A stretch of DNA of 64,000 nt from Alloalcanivorax dieselolei B5 (GTDB lineage: Bacteria; Pseudomonadota; Gammaproteobacteria; Pseudomonadales; Alcanivoracaceae), in contig NC_018691.1 of assembly GCF_000300005.1 (NCBI RefSeq), forward strand, positions 1,364,001 through 1,428,000, given 5' to 3'. The position numbers and the translations under genes are program-made. Shown here one piece after another: positions 16,428 to 24,833 of the stretch; the first letter of the stretch is position 1; every line of letters begins with the position of its first letter. The notes under the pieces are model-generated. The model did not search any database. It worked only from the letters and a program-made list of their open reading frames with translations, and was not told where the DNA came from.

Positions 16428-16778
16428 ATGAACGTCAAACGCATCATGACCAACATCGAGACATCGGATCCTGAGAAGGCCGCGCTCTTTTATGGCGACA
16501 TACTGGGCCTTGACCTGTTGATGGATCACGGCTGGTTGCAGACTTACGGCTCGGCCGAGACGATGCGGGTCCAGGTGAGTTTTGCCTCCGAGGGTGGTTC
16601 GGGGACTCCAGTGCCTGATCTGTCCATCGAGGTTGATGATGTCGAGGCGGCGCTGGCGCGCTTCAAGGCCGCGGAGATCCCGGTGGAGTACGGCCCTGTC
16701 AGTGAACCCTGGGGAGTGCGGCGGTTCTATGTCCGCGATCCTTTCGGGAAGCTGATCAATATCCTGCAACACGAATGA
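16428..16778 (+). CDS. VOC (glyoxalase/bleomycin-resistance) family protein
   Basis: The 116-residue protein has one vicinal-oxygen-chelate unit: ETSDPEKAALFYGDILGLDLL in the first half and DLSIEVDDVEAALARFKAAEIPVEYGPVSEPWGVRRFYVRDPFGKLINIL in the second. The final (Y/F)VRDPFGxxINI is the family hallmark. The class includes glyoxalases, dioxygenases and drug-binding proteins, so activity cannot be assigned. It is the second gene of the RidA unit under the TetR operators, which suggests a shared role in disposing of a reactive metabolite. Confidence 0.85.
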   Translation: MNVKRIMTNIETSDPEKAALFYGDILGLDLLMDHGWLQTYGSAETMRVQVSFASEGGSGTPVPDLSIEVDDVEAALARFKAAEIPVEYGPVSEPWGVRRFYVRDPFGKLINILQHE

Positions 16779-16786
16779 CGGTGTGG

Positions 16787-18604
16787 CTATTCCCGTGGGG
16801 CCGGCTCCTCCAGATCCAGTTCCACCTGATATTCCACGATCTTCTTGTCGCCTCTGTACCAGACTTCAAAAATCTCCGGTGAGCCGTTGTAGTAGATGAC
16901 ATCGACGCCAGGGCCCTCGGTTCTTGGGAAGTGAAGGCCAGTGACCTTGCTCAGATAGCGCTGGTCGGCGCTTTTGGCGAAGAACAGATAGGTCTTCTCG
17001 GAGCGTTCGTTATTGCTTGCGGGTTTAAAGACGGCGCGGTCGATAACGACCATGTTGTCCATGATGCGCACGCCATCGGGCAGGTTGTTTCGCCCGTGGC
17101 CTTTGGGGGTCAGATTCGGTGTGGTCACCACGGGCACGGTGGCGGAGAGTCGCACCGGCTTTTCAGGAAAGCGGTCGGGGTTGTACTCGATCCGGCTGAC
17201 CATGAACCGATAATAGTCCGGGTCGTCACTGGGCACATCGATGGGAGCGCCCTGGGCATTGAGAAAGACGATGTCGTCAGCCCCCGGCTTTTGATAACGG
17301 TCGAATATATCGAGGAAGCGGTCGCTTTGTACTGGCGGGTAGTAAAGCTTTACCTGGGCGCTGTACTTCAAATCCGCCGATATCTCGTTCTGACGAATGT
17401 CGATGGCTGTCTTCATTTCGTCGGCGTTGAGATCAACCTTGCTCTGGATCGAGTGGTCATAGACAGGGCGGAGGGTGGGGATCCGCTCCAGCGTATCCAG
17501 ATCGACGCTCGGCGTGGGCTGCCGCCTGGCCAGGTTGCGGATGGGTAAGTCGAGACGCTGTTTAAAAGGCGTTTGCTTGGCTTCCTTGTCAAGCACGGTT
17601 ATCCGGGCGGTTTTAACGGAGCCGCTGAAAAAGAAGTGCTTGTGGAGTTTGTTTGCATACTTTTCATTCAACTCGCCCTGCATTTCGTCGAATCGTTGGT
17701 CTATCTGCGTCTCCGTCAGTGTCCCTTCAAGGGCGCGATCAATCAGGCCGTCGATGATAAGGTCGGAGGCTTCATAAAGTTCAGCGCGGCCGGTGCGGGT
17801 ACCTGTGTGGGCAAGGTACTTTCCGGTGTCATCGAGGGCTTCACCGATAATGTCCTTGCTGCCTAATGATGGCGGTTCGCCGCTGGAGGAGGACACTTCA
17901 ATGGCGTACGAAAAGTCGTTGGCCTCCACCAGCGTCACCGTGTACCCGTCCTTCGATTGAGACTGGTCGACATCCGGGCGACTGAAGTCAAACTGGATCA
18001 GTTTTTGGGGAAGTTGAACAGAGAACTCACCGACCAGTGCCACGGGGGCCGGCTCGTCCGGGCCAAGGGGATCACGATAGCAAAACGTACTCCGGGCGCC
18101 GCTGTATTCTATTTCGGCATTGTATGAGCTTCCCGAAAAATGATTCGGCAACTCGGTGGTCTCGCCATTATCCAGCCGGATGGCGGTCCAGGCCAATTGG
18201 TGCTGGAAAGGGTAGTCGAAAGGTTCGCGCGGCCAGACGCAGCTTCTGTCCCGATAGGTGGTGGCGGCGATCTGGTTGGCCAGGAACACTTCTGTCAACT
18301 CATCGATGCTCGAGTAATCGTCCAGGCGGGCCAGTTTGGCGGTGGTATAGGCGGTATTTCGTGGTGGTGCCTGGAAGTCCAGTTCCATCCCATCGGTGAA
18401 CATGGCGTCGTACACCAGATTACGGAGTGACTTCCGGAGTGCCTCGTCTTCCACGGATTCCAAGCGGGAGAGCCTGGCGTCTTTCTTTTCCAGCATCGCG
18501 TCCGTCAGCGCCTGAATATCCGGAGACTCATCATTGGGGATGATCAGGAAAAAGAGGGCGGCGGCTATTGCTATACCAGAAAGCGCAATGAGGGGTTTCT
18601 TCAT
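16787..18604 (-). CDS. Large exported or membrane-anchored protein of unknown function, paralog of the lipoprotein at 2243-4069
   Basis: The 605-residue product starts with one hydrophobic segment (PLIALSGIAIAAALFFLII) without a lipobox Cys, so it is either N-terminally anchored or secreted. A charged helix follows (DAMLEKKDARLSRLESVEDE), as in its paralog. The two proteins align along their length: both have a VGEF/RGEM strand, D(D/S)TG(K/R)(Y/F)L, an acidic helical insert with xxIDxLID, a short strand pair after it, and RIEYNPDRF in the C-terminal third. No known domain is recognised. The start at 18604 was chosen because translation upstream of it is not like coding sequence. It converges on the VOC gene, 8 bp away. 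Confidence 0.78.
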   Translation of the reverse strand: MKKPLIALSGIAIAAALFFLIIPNDESPDIQALTDAMLEKKDARLSRLESVEDEALRKSLRNLVYDAMFTDGMELDFQAPPRNTAYTTAKLARLDDYSSIDELTEVFLANQIAATTYRDRSCVWPREPFDYPFQHQLAWTAIRLDNGETTELPNHFSGSSYNAEIEYSGARSTFCYRDPLGPDEPAPVALVGEFSVQLPQKLIQFDFSRPDVDQSQSKDGYTVTLVEANDFSYAIEVSSSSGEPPSLGSKDIIGEALDDTGKYLAHTGTRTGRAELYEASDLIIDGLIDRALEGTLTETQIDQRFDEMQGELNEKYANKLHKHFFFSGSVKTARITVLDKEAKQTPFKQRLDLPIRNLARRQPTPSVDLDTLERIPTLRPVYDHSIQSKVDLNADEMKTAIDIRQNEISADLKYSAQVKLYYPPVQSDRFLDIFDRYQKPGADDIVFLNAQGAPIDVPSDDPDYYRFMVSRIEYNPDRFPEKPVRLSATVPVVTTPNLTPKGHGRNNLPDGVRIMDNMVVIDRAVFKPASNNERSEKTYLFFAKSADQRYLSKVTGLHFPRTEGPGVDVIYYNGSPEIFEVWYRGDKKIVEYQVELDLEEPAPRE

Positions 18605-18854
18605 GATGGGATCGGGACTCCTGTCAAACTGGCTCCAGTGTGCTTTTCCCGCATACCCGGCTGGTATGCCGGAGGGAGATAGTTCGCCTGGGCGGGCCGT
18701 GGAAGAGCGGGATGCGCATCGCGCGGGATTGTCGCACAGATCGGAGGGTGAAGGCATGCAGGTGGCGTGGCACCGGACCAGGCCGGAGAGCGCACGCCGC
18801 CGGAACCACGGGGCCGACGGCGGGTTGGCGGTGGGTTGGTGGTGGACGGAGCGT

Positions 18855-19298
18855 TCAGCGCCGGGTAAATACCTCTTTGCTCATTAGTACATCCAGTCTA
18901 TGGACGTGGGCGGGGTAGGCCAGTAGCGCGTTCATCCGTTCAACATCCCGGAAGATATCGCCGCCGCCGCCCTCCACGTGCGCCTGTCGTCCGGCCAGAT
19001 CCGGGAAAACCTCGAAGATGCCAAAAGTGGTTTGCGAATACCGTACCGCGTACCAGGGGCCGGTGGCCGGTTCCTCCTGCACACAGCCGAGAATGTCTTC
19101 GAGCATGCGGATGACCTGATTTTCCTTACCGGGCAGAGCCTCGATGTGAATATAGAAGGCCTTCGGCCCTTCTTCGCCATCCAGCCCGGATACGCGTACA
19201 CCACGATGAGGGTGCTCCCGGTGAGACGGAGCCGGATCAGGGGTTGGTCCTGGAGAGGCGGTGCTTGCCGCGCCTGGTGATTTCGTTTCGTCTGTCAT
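18855..19298 (-). CDS. Antibiotic biosynthesis monooxygenase (ABM)-like protein
   Basis: The 147-residue protein has a disordered N-terminal 45 residues rich in Pro, Ser and Thr, then a ferredoxin-like ABM domain: FYIHIEALPGKENQVIRMLEDILGCVQEEPATGPWYAVRYSQTTFGIFEVFPDLAGRQAHVEG. Members are small dimeric oxygenases or quinone-handling proteins; the family also includes many of unknown activity. The second of two adjacent ATGs is preferred, six bases after GGAGG. The gene is divergent from the AraC regulator at 19428 and is therefore a candidate target of it. Confidence 0.75.
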   Translation of the reverse strand: MTDETKSPGAASTASPGPTPDPAPSHREHPHRGVRVSGLDGEEGPKAFYIHIEALPGKENQVIRMLEDILGCVQEEPATGPWYAVRYSQTTFGIFEVFPDLAGRQAHVEGGGGDIFRDVERMNALLAYPAHVHRLDVLMSKEVFTRR

Positions 19299-19427
19299 CA
19301 TTCACCTCCATTGCAGAGGTTTTACGGTAGAACGGTACGGCGAGCCGGTGATGCCTGAAGTTCGCCGCTTTTTGCCTGATTGTCCATTTCGCTTTACGTG
19401 GTGGAAGTCGGTGGGCAAGAATAAGTC

Positions 19428-20297
19428 ATGTCTGATGCTCTGCGTGACGCGGTCCAGCGTTATACCCAAGAACACGCCAACGCGGACGGTATCGCTGGTA
19501 CCCCGGTGCGGGGTCTTTTTCTGGTGCGTGGCTTCTCGCCCGGCGAACTGGAACATGCCATTGCCAGTCCTCTAGTGTGTCTGGTGCTGCAAGGCAGTAA
19601 GCGCGTCACCATTGGCGATAGGGATTTCAGCTTTAGCGCGGGCGACTCGATGATCGTCACCGCCAATGTGCCGACGGTGAGCCGCATCAGTGAGGCGACG
19701 ATCACCAGGCCCTATCTGGCGCTGGCCTTGGATCTGGATCCCGCGGTGATTACCGATCTGGATGTGGCCATGAGTATGGCGGGTTCGCCTCAGGAGCCTG
19801 TGGGCATCAACGTTGACGAAGAACTTCGTAACGCGATGTTCAGGCTGGTCCGGTTATTGGGGCAACCGCAATCGCTGTCCGTGCTGCACAAGCAACTGGT
19901 CAGGGAGATACATTACTGGTTGCTGCTTGGCGATCAGGGAAAGGCGATTCGCCGCTTGGGCTTGCCGGACGGCCAGGTTCGACGCATCGCCCGTGCCGTG
20001 GCCATACTGCGCAAAGACTATGCGCGGCCGCTACCGATTGAGCGCCTGGCGAAAGCGGCGGGTATGAGCCGCTCCGCCTTTCACAAACACTTCCGCGCGG
20101 TTACCTCGCTGTCGCCATTGCAGTTCCAGAAGCAGCTACGTCTGATCGAAGCCCGCAGATTGATGTTATCCCAGGGAAAGACCTCGAGCCGGGTGGCTTT
20201 CGAGGTCGGCTATGCCAGTGTGTCTCAATTCACCCGGGAGTATGCCCGCATGTACGGACGGCCGCCGGTCCGGGATCGTAACACCACGGTAACTTAG
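19428..20297 (+). CDS. AraC-family regulator with AraC_N-type N-terminal domain, paralog of 24834-25721
   Basis: The 289-residue protein has the AraC_N sensing domain (VRGLFLVRGFSPGELEHAIASPLVCLVLQGSKRVTIGDRDFSFSAGDSMIV) and a C-terminal AraC DNA-binding domain (PLPIERLAKAAGMSRSAFHKHFRAVTSLSPLQFQKQLRLIEARRLM, then SSRVAFEVGYASVSQFTREYARMYGRPP). It closely resembles the regulator at 24834-25721, sharing ILDPAVIT-like and SPLQFQKQLRLIEARRLM blocks. It is followed after 12 bp by the desaturase gene and is divergent from the ABM protein, so it probably controls one or both. Effector unknown. Confidence 0.9.
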   Translation: MSDALRDAVQRYTQEHANADGIAGTPVRGLFLVRGFSPGELEHAIASPLVCLVLQGSKRVTIGDRDFSFSAGDSMIVTANVPTVSRISEATITRPYLALALDLDPAVITDLDVAMSMAGSPQEPVGINVDEELRNAMFRLVRLLGQPQSLSVLHKQLVREIHYWLLLGDQGKAIRRLGLPDGQVRRIARAVAILRKDYARPLPIERLAKAAGMSRSAFHKHFRAVTSLSPLQFQKQLRLIEARRLMLSQGKTSSRVAFEVGYASVSQFTREYARMYGRPPVRDRNTTVT

Positions 20298-20309
20298 AGG
20301 GAGTGCAGT

Positions 20310-21296
20310 ATGGATACTAACGCTCATACGCCGAGAATCCTGGCGTCTCCGGGCACGAGTCCCGTCTCGGGCCGGGTGCATTGGGCGCCTGCCAAGTCGC
20401 TGTGGTATCTGGCGCATGTGTCGATAGCAATTGTCGCCGGATATCTAACGTTTTCGCTGTCTTCTTTCCTTGTTTTTATAGGCACCACGGGGATCACCTT
20501 GTGCCTTGGGCATTCCTTGGGAATGCACCGCCGGCTGATCCACAATGCCTATGAATGTCCGCTTTGGCTGGAATACCTCTTTGTCCACTTCGGCGTGCTG
20601 GTCGGTATGGCCGGCCCACTGGGGATGATGCATCAACACGATCTGCGCGACTGGGCGCAAAGACAGCCGGATTGCCATCCCTACCTGCGGCACGGAGAAG
20701 GCCTTTGGAAGGATGGCTGGTGGCAGCTCCATTGTGATCTGGCGCTATGCGAGCCGCCGGAGTTTGATCCGGAGCCGCGAGTCGCCAATGATCGTGTCTA
20801 CGCTTTCATGGAGCGAACCTGGATGTGGCAGCAGCTGCCTTGGGCTGTGCTGCTGTTCTGGGTAGGGGGATTGCCCTGGGTGGTTTGGGGGATTTCCGCG
20901 CGAATTGCCGTCTCGGTAACGGGACATTGGCTGGTGGGTTATTTCGCCCATAATCGTGGACAGCGCGACTGGCATGTTGAAGGCGCGGCGGTACAGGGCT
21001 TCAATATTCCCGCCGCGGCTTATCTGACCATGGGAGAAAGCTGGCATAACAATCATCACGCTTATCCGGGGTCGGCGTTGCTGGGATTGTATGAGAATCA
21101 ACCGGACCCGGGTTGGTGGGTGTTGAATCGCCTGCGGGATCTCGGGCTGGTATGGTCGATCCGATTGCCGGAAGACTTGCCCAGCAGGCCGGAACTAAGC
21201 GCTTTGACAGCGACGGATTGCACGGAAAGAAGGCGGCACCTGCCCTTGTCGCGCTCTCCGAACAGGAGTTCCCACCATGAAAATGGTCGTCAATAA
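20310..21296 (+). CDS. Membrane fatty-acid desaturase-like di-iron protein
   Basis: The 328-residue protein has four or so membrane segments and desaturase-type His clusters. Box 1 is H68-x4-H73RRLIH78. Box 3 is ESWHNNHH (about 243-250), the exact pattern of delta-9 acyl-CoA desaturases. Box 2, normally HRxHH, is replaced by MMHQHDLRDW (about 107-116), with further His at PDCHPYLRH. The enzyme should use a di-iron centre and oxygen on a lipid acyl chain, but the altered second box makes the substrate or activity uncertain. The start has AGGGAG just upstream. It is transcribed with the AraC gene before it. The C-terminal 40 residues are unconserved-looking and basic. Confidence 0.85.
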   Translation: MDTNAHTPRILASPGTSPVSGRVHWAPAKSLWYLAHVSIAIVAGYLTFSLSSFLVFIGTTGITLCLGHSLGMHRRLIHNAYECPLWLEYLFVHFGVLVGMAGPLGMMHQHDLRDWAQRQPDCHPYLRHGEGLWKDGWWQLHCDLALCEPPEFDPEPRVANDRVYAFMERTWMWQQLPWAVLLFWVGGLPWVVWGISARIAVSVTGHWLVGYFAHNRGQRDWHVEGAAVQGFNIPAAAYLTMGESWHNNHHAYPGSALLGLYENQPDPGWWVLNRLRDLGLVWSIRLPEDLPSRPELSALTATDCTERRRHLPLSRSPNRSSHHENGRQ

Positions 21297-21383
21297 CGAG
21301 CCCCGCTCATTGCCATTATCTGGCGATGAACCGTTTATATTCACCCTGTCCGGGCCGATTCGTGATACCATGGCTGCCGACCA

Positions 21384-21418
21384 CCCCACCGCTTAGTGGG
21401 GATCTCTCGTTGTTTTTT
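21384..21418 (+). terminator. Possible terminator after the desaturase gene
   Basis: CCCCAC at 21384-21389 pairs with GTGGGG at 21396-21401 around a six-base loop. A run of six T follows at 21413-21418, about ten bases away, which weakens the call. Confidence 0.4.
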
Positions 21419-21450
21419 CGGCCACCCTGGCCGGCCTAATCGCTATTGCC

Positions 21451-21477
21451 CCTCTAAGCGTCGCGCCGCTTGAGGAG
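21451..21477 (+). promoter_or_regulatory. Hairpin that includes the Shine-Dalgarno site of the DUF1611 gene
   Basis: CCTCTAAGCG at 21451-21460 pairs with CGCTTGAGG at 21467-21475 with one bulged T. The 3' arm supplies GAGG of the GAGGAG ribosome site at 21472-21477, six bases before ATG 21484. Folding would reduce ribosome access. No known riboswitch class is recognised. Confidence 0.45.
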
Positions 21478-21483
21478 CTCACC

Positions 21484-22722
21484 ATGACCATCGTTTCCCC
21501 CATTTCGTTGCGAGCCCGTCCGTACTCCGCACAGGCTCCGCCCGCCGCCGTCCCGTCCTCCCGATCCCGCCCGCCGCTTGTTCCTCCTGAACCTCCTCTT
21601 CATAACGCTCACACTTTTGTTACCCGCGCGCGCTCGAATATCGCTACCGCGATTGTCTACTGCGAAGGACAGTTCGGTGATATCGATGGCAAAACCGCTA
21701 ACGGACTGATCCGCCACTCCGAGAAATACACTGTTCTGTCGGTGATCGACAGCCGCCAGACCGGTGAGGATACCGGCACCATTCTGGATGGTAGCGCGAA
21801 TGGCATTCCGGTTTGCCGTGATCTGAGCGACGCTCTGAGCCAGGTGGATACGGTGCCGGATTTTCTTATCTTCGGCATGGCGCCGGCCAGCGGGCTGCTG
21901 TCCACCGAGCAACGGGAAGTGGTGCTGGCGGCCATGGCCGAGGGCATGAGCATCATTAACGGGCTGCATGAGTTCCTCAACGATGATCCGGAATTCGCCG
22001 CCGCCCGGATTGCCCATAAAGTGGATATCGTCGATGTCCGCTGTCCCCGGCCGAAGAAATTTTTGCGCCTTTTCAGCGGCCGTATCAGTGAGGTTACCTG
22101 CCCTCGTATCGCGGTGTTGGGCACCGACTGTGCCATTGGCAAACGCACCACCGCCACTGTTCTCACCGCGGCGCTCAACGCCATGGGGCTCAAGGCGGTT
22201 ATGGTCGGCACCGGGCAGACGGGGATCATCCAGGGGGCCCGCTACGGTGTGGCTCTGGACTCCGTGCCTTCGCAGTTCTGTGCCGGTGAGTTGGAAGCCA
22301 CCATCGTCGAGGCCTTTCACGCCGAGCAACCGGATGTGATCATCATCGAAGGGCAGGGTGCGCTGAGCCACCCGGCTTTTTCCACGACTTCCTTCGTTCT
22401 GCGCGGGGCCTGCCCTCATGGTGTGGTCTTGCAGCACGCTCCGGCACGTGAATTTCGATGCGACTTCGCCACCATGGCCATGCCGGATCCGGCGGATGAA
22501 ATCCGCTTGATCGAGACCTTTTCGCCTACGCGGGTGATTGGTTTGACGCTCAACCACGAACACATGGGTGAGGGCGAGGTGGCTTCGGCGATCGACGCCT
22601 ACACCCGCGATCTCGGTATTCCCGTCACCGATGCGCTGACCAGGCCTGCCCAGTACCTGGTGGATATGGTGTTCGCGGCTTTTCCGGAACTCGCCGTCCG
22701 ATCTCAAGGAGAAACGCAATGA
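21484..22722 (+). CDS. DUF1611 family P-loop protein (DgcN-type N-acetyltransferase)
   Basis: The 412-residue protein has a Pro/Arg-rich N-terminal extension of about 45 residues, a Rossmann-like N-terminal domain (NIATAIVYCEGQFGDIDGKTANGLIRHSEKY) and a C-terminal P-loop domain with GTDCAIGKRTTA (about 212-223) and IIIEGQGALSHPAF. This is the DUF1611 architecture. A family member, DgcN, is described as an N-acetyltransferase in marine bacterial D-glutamate catabolism, working with a racemase partner. Here the partner is a fold-III PLP racemase instead, whose ATG overlaps this stop codon. A role in D-amino-acid or related amino-acid conversion is therefore likely (inference). The long N-terminal extension is unusual and a later start is possible. 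Confidence 0.85.
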   Translation: MTIVSPISLRARPYSAQAPPAAVPSSRSRPPLVPPEPPLHNAHTFVTRARSNIATAIVYCEGQFGDIDGKTANGLIRHSEKYTVLSVIDSRQTGEDTGTILDGSANGIPVCRDLSDALSQVDTVPDFLIFGMAPASGLLSTEQREVVLAAMAEGMSIINGLHEFLNDDPEFAAARIAHKVDIVDVRCPRPKKFLRLFSGRISEVTCPRIAVLGTDCAIGKRTTATVLTAALNAMGLKAVMVGTGQTGIIQGARYGVALDSVPSQFCAGELEATIVEAFHAEQPDVIIIEGQGALSHPAFSTTSFVLRGACPHGVVLQHAPAREFRCDFATMAMPDPADEIRLIETFSPTRVIGLTLNHEHMGEGEVASAIDAYTRDLGIPVTDALTRPAQYLVDMVFAAFPELAVRSQGETQ

Positions 22723-23828
22723 ACGCTCCGCGCCTGGAAGTGGATCTGGACAAGATCACGCAAAATGCCCGTCTCCTGGTAGAGGAGTTGGGTGAAAACG
22801 GCATCACGGTGACCGGTGTCACCAAATCGTGCATGGGATCGGTGGAGGTCGCCAAGGCGATGTTGCGCGCTGGCGTTAACGGGCTGGGGGACGCCCGCAT
22901 CGAAAATATCGAAGCAATGCGCCAACAACGTATCGCGGCACCGATCATGTTGATTCGCTCACCCATGCTCAGTCAGGTGGAAAGGGTGGTCCGGCACGCG
23001 GACATCAGCTTCAACACCGAGCTTGCGGTGGTACGCCGGCTTTCCGCCGCGGCCCAGCTTGCGGAGCGAACTCACGGTGTGGTGTTGATGGTGGAACTGG
23101 GTGACCTGCGCGAAGGTATTCTCCCCGGTGATCTGGTCAATGCCGCCCGGGAGGTGTTGCGCCTTCCCAATCTGGTTCTTACCGGTATTGGCACCAATCT
23201 GGCCTGCCACAGTGGCGTGGCGCCGGATGCGGCCAATATGGCGGATCTGTCGGCTCTGGCCGATGAGCTGGAGGAAACACTGGAAGTGAAGCTGGAACTG
23301 GTATCCGGTGGTAATTCGGCCAACCTGGATTGGGCCTTGGGGGCAGGCCGCAAGGGGCGGGTCAACCACTTGCGCCTGGGAGAAGCGATTTTGCTGGGCC
23401 GGGAATCGCTACATCGCCAGCCGGTCGACGGCCTTTATACCGACGCCATTGCCCTGGTGGCGGAGGTCATCGAGTCCAAAATCAAACCCTCCCTCCCTTG
23501 GGGCACCTTGGGGGAAACCGCCTTTGGTGAAGGCGTTACGTCCATGGATCGTGGCGATATGGCCCGGGTGATTCTGGCCATCGGAGAACAGGACCTGGAT
23601 CCGGATGGGCTACAGCCCCCTGAGGGCTTGTCCATCCTTGGCGCCAGCAGTGATCACCTGATTCTCAATAGCGGCACGCACCGGCTGCAGGTGGGCGGCG
23701 AGGTTCGCTTCGGCGTCAACTACAGTGCCTTGATGCGGGCAATGACCTCGCCGTTCGTGCATAAAGCGATGGTCCGGGGAATAAAAAACAAACCGGGCGC
23801 GGTGCACTCTCTGTATAACAGGCGCTGA
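22719..23828 (+). CDS. Alanine/ornithine racemase-family PLP enzyme
   Basis: The 369-residue protein has the fold-type III (alanine racemase barrel) pattern. It opens with PRLEVDLDKITQNARLLVEELG, and the PLP-binding Lys is in VTGVTKSCMG (about residue 36). Other signatures are GDARIENI, TGIGTNLACHSGV, VSGGNSANL (phosphate contact) and RLGEAILLG. These features are typical of the alanine/ornithine racemase subgroup rather than the biosynthetic Alr. It should interconvert L and D forms of an amino acid in the cytosol. Its ATG overlaps the TGA of the DUF1611 gene (ATGA), so the two are translationally coupled and probably act on the same substrate. Confidence 0.87.
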   Translation: MNAPRLEVDLDKITQNARLLVEELGENGITVTGVTKSCMGSVEVAKAMLRAGVNGLGDARIENIEAMRQQRIAAPIMLIRSPMLSQVERVVRHADISFNTELAVVRRLSAAAQLAERTHGVVLMVELGDLREGILPGDLVNAAREVLRLPNLVLTGIGTNLACHSGVAPDAANMADLSALADELEETLEVKLELVSGGNSANLDWALGAGRKGRVNHLRLGEAILLGRESLHRQPVDGLYTDAIALVAEVIESKIKPSLPWGTLGETAFGEGVTSMDRGDMARVILAIGEQDLDPDGLQPPEGLSILGASSDHLILNSGTHRLQVGGEVRFGVNYSALMRAMTSPFVHKAMVRGIKNKPGAVHSLYNRR

Positions 23829-23985
23829 GTCTGCCGTCAGAGCGGGGTTGGCCTGCCAATGCCGCCAGGGCCGAAGAGAACGGGTTGGAGATTCGGGCAA
23901 AGCTAATCGACGATCCGGCAGCGACCGGACTTCGGGCGGCTTGCCATACTGTCAGCACGTTATCCCAACGTTGAGGGCATGAAGC

Positions 23986-24741
23986 ATGACCAGAATCTCT
24001 TTAATTACCGGTGCCAGCCGTGGGCTTGGCCGCAACACGGCCTTGAGCATCGCCGGTAAAGGCGGCGATGTTGTACTCACCTATCTTCACGGGCGAGAAA
24101 ACGCCGAGGCGGTGGTGGCGGAAATCGAGGCGATGGGCCGCAGGGCAGTGGCCTTGCAACTTAATACCGGTGAGGTTGCCGGCTTTCCGATTTTCGCCGA
24201 AAAGTTGCGCAAGGCGCTAATGGCGACCTGGCAGCGTGAGACTTTCGATCACCTGATCAATAACGCGGGCCATGGCGAGATGGTGTCAATGGCGGAGACC
24301 ACCGAGGCGCAGTTCGATACGCTGATGAACGTGCATTTCAAGGGGGTGTTCTTTCTCACTCAGGCGTTACTGCCGCTGATCGTCGATGGTGGCCGTATCG
24401 TCAATCTGTCTTCCGGTCTGACCCGGGTGATCTCTCCCGGCTTTTCCGCCTACTCGGCGATGAAGGGAGCCGTTGAAGTCCTCAGCCTCTACATGGCCAA
24501 GGAATTTGGCCACCGTGGCATTGCGGTGAATACAGTGGCACCGGGGGCCATCGAGACCGATTTTCTTGGTGGTGCTGTTCGCGATACACCGGATCTGAAT
24601 CAGATCTTCGCGGAGATGACACCACTGGGACGGGTTGGCGTGCCTGATGACATCGGACCGATGATCGCCAGCCTGCTGAGTGAGGATAATCGCTGGATAA
24701 ATGCTCAGCGGATCGAGGTATCAGGGGGGCAGGGTATCTGA
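23986..24741 (+). CDS. Short-chain dehydrogenase/reductase
   Basis: The 251-residue protein is a classical SDR: coenzyme motif TGASRGLGRNTA, NAG motif LINNAGHGEM, catalytic Ser in LSSGLTRV, YSAMK active-site motif (Tyr-x3-Lys), and a C-terminal IGPMIASLLSEDNRWINAQRIEVSGGQGI. TYLHGREN after the second strand suggests NADPH preference. It uses NAD(P)H to reduce or oxidise a small carbonyl or alcohol. It is on the same strand as the racemase pair but 157 bp away, and converges on an AraC regulator across a terminator. Confidence 0.9.
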   Translation: MTRISLITGASRGLGRNTALSIAGKGGDVVLTYLHGRENAEAVVAEIEAMGRRAVALQLNTGEVAGFPIFAEKLRKALMATWQRETFDHLINNAGHGEMVSMAETTEAQFDTLMNVHFKGVFFLTQALLPLIVDGGRIVNLSSGLTRVISPGFSAYSAMKGAVEVLSLYMAKEFGHRGIAVNTVAPGAIETDFLGGAVRDTPDLNQIFAEMTPLGRVGVPDDIGPMIASLLSEDNRWINAQRIEVSGGQGI

Positions 24742-24760
24742 TGGTCTCTCTGTTTTGTTC

Positions 24761-24790
24761 AGGCCTGCCGCATTGGCCGGCCTTTTTTTT
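24761..24790. terminator. Rho-independent terminator after the SDR gene
   Basis: AGGCC-T-GCC at 24761-24769 pairs with GGC-C-GGCCT ending at 24783, with one internal mismatch and loop GCATT. An uninterrupted run of eight T follows. It separates the convergent SDR and AraC genes. Confidence 0.75.
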
Positions 24791-24833
24791 CGGGTATCGA
24801 TTGCTTGGGCTATTGGTTTGCTCTGAAAGCCGG

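Noticed and set aside
21454-22719. Long minus-strand frame opposite the DUF1611 gene
   Set aside because: It is a mirror of a well-conserved gene with P-loop motif, has His/Arg/Gly-biased composition and no domain pattern.
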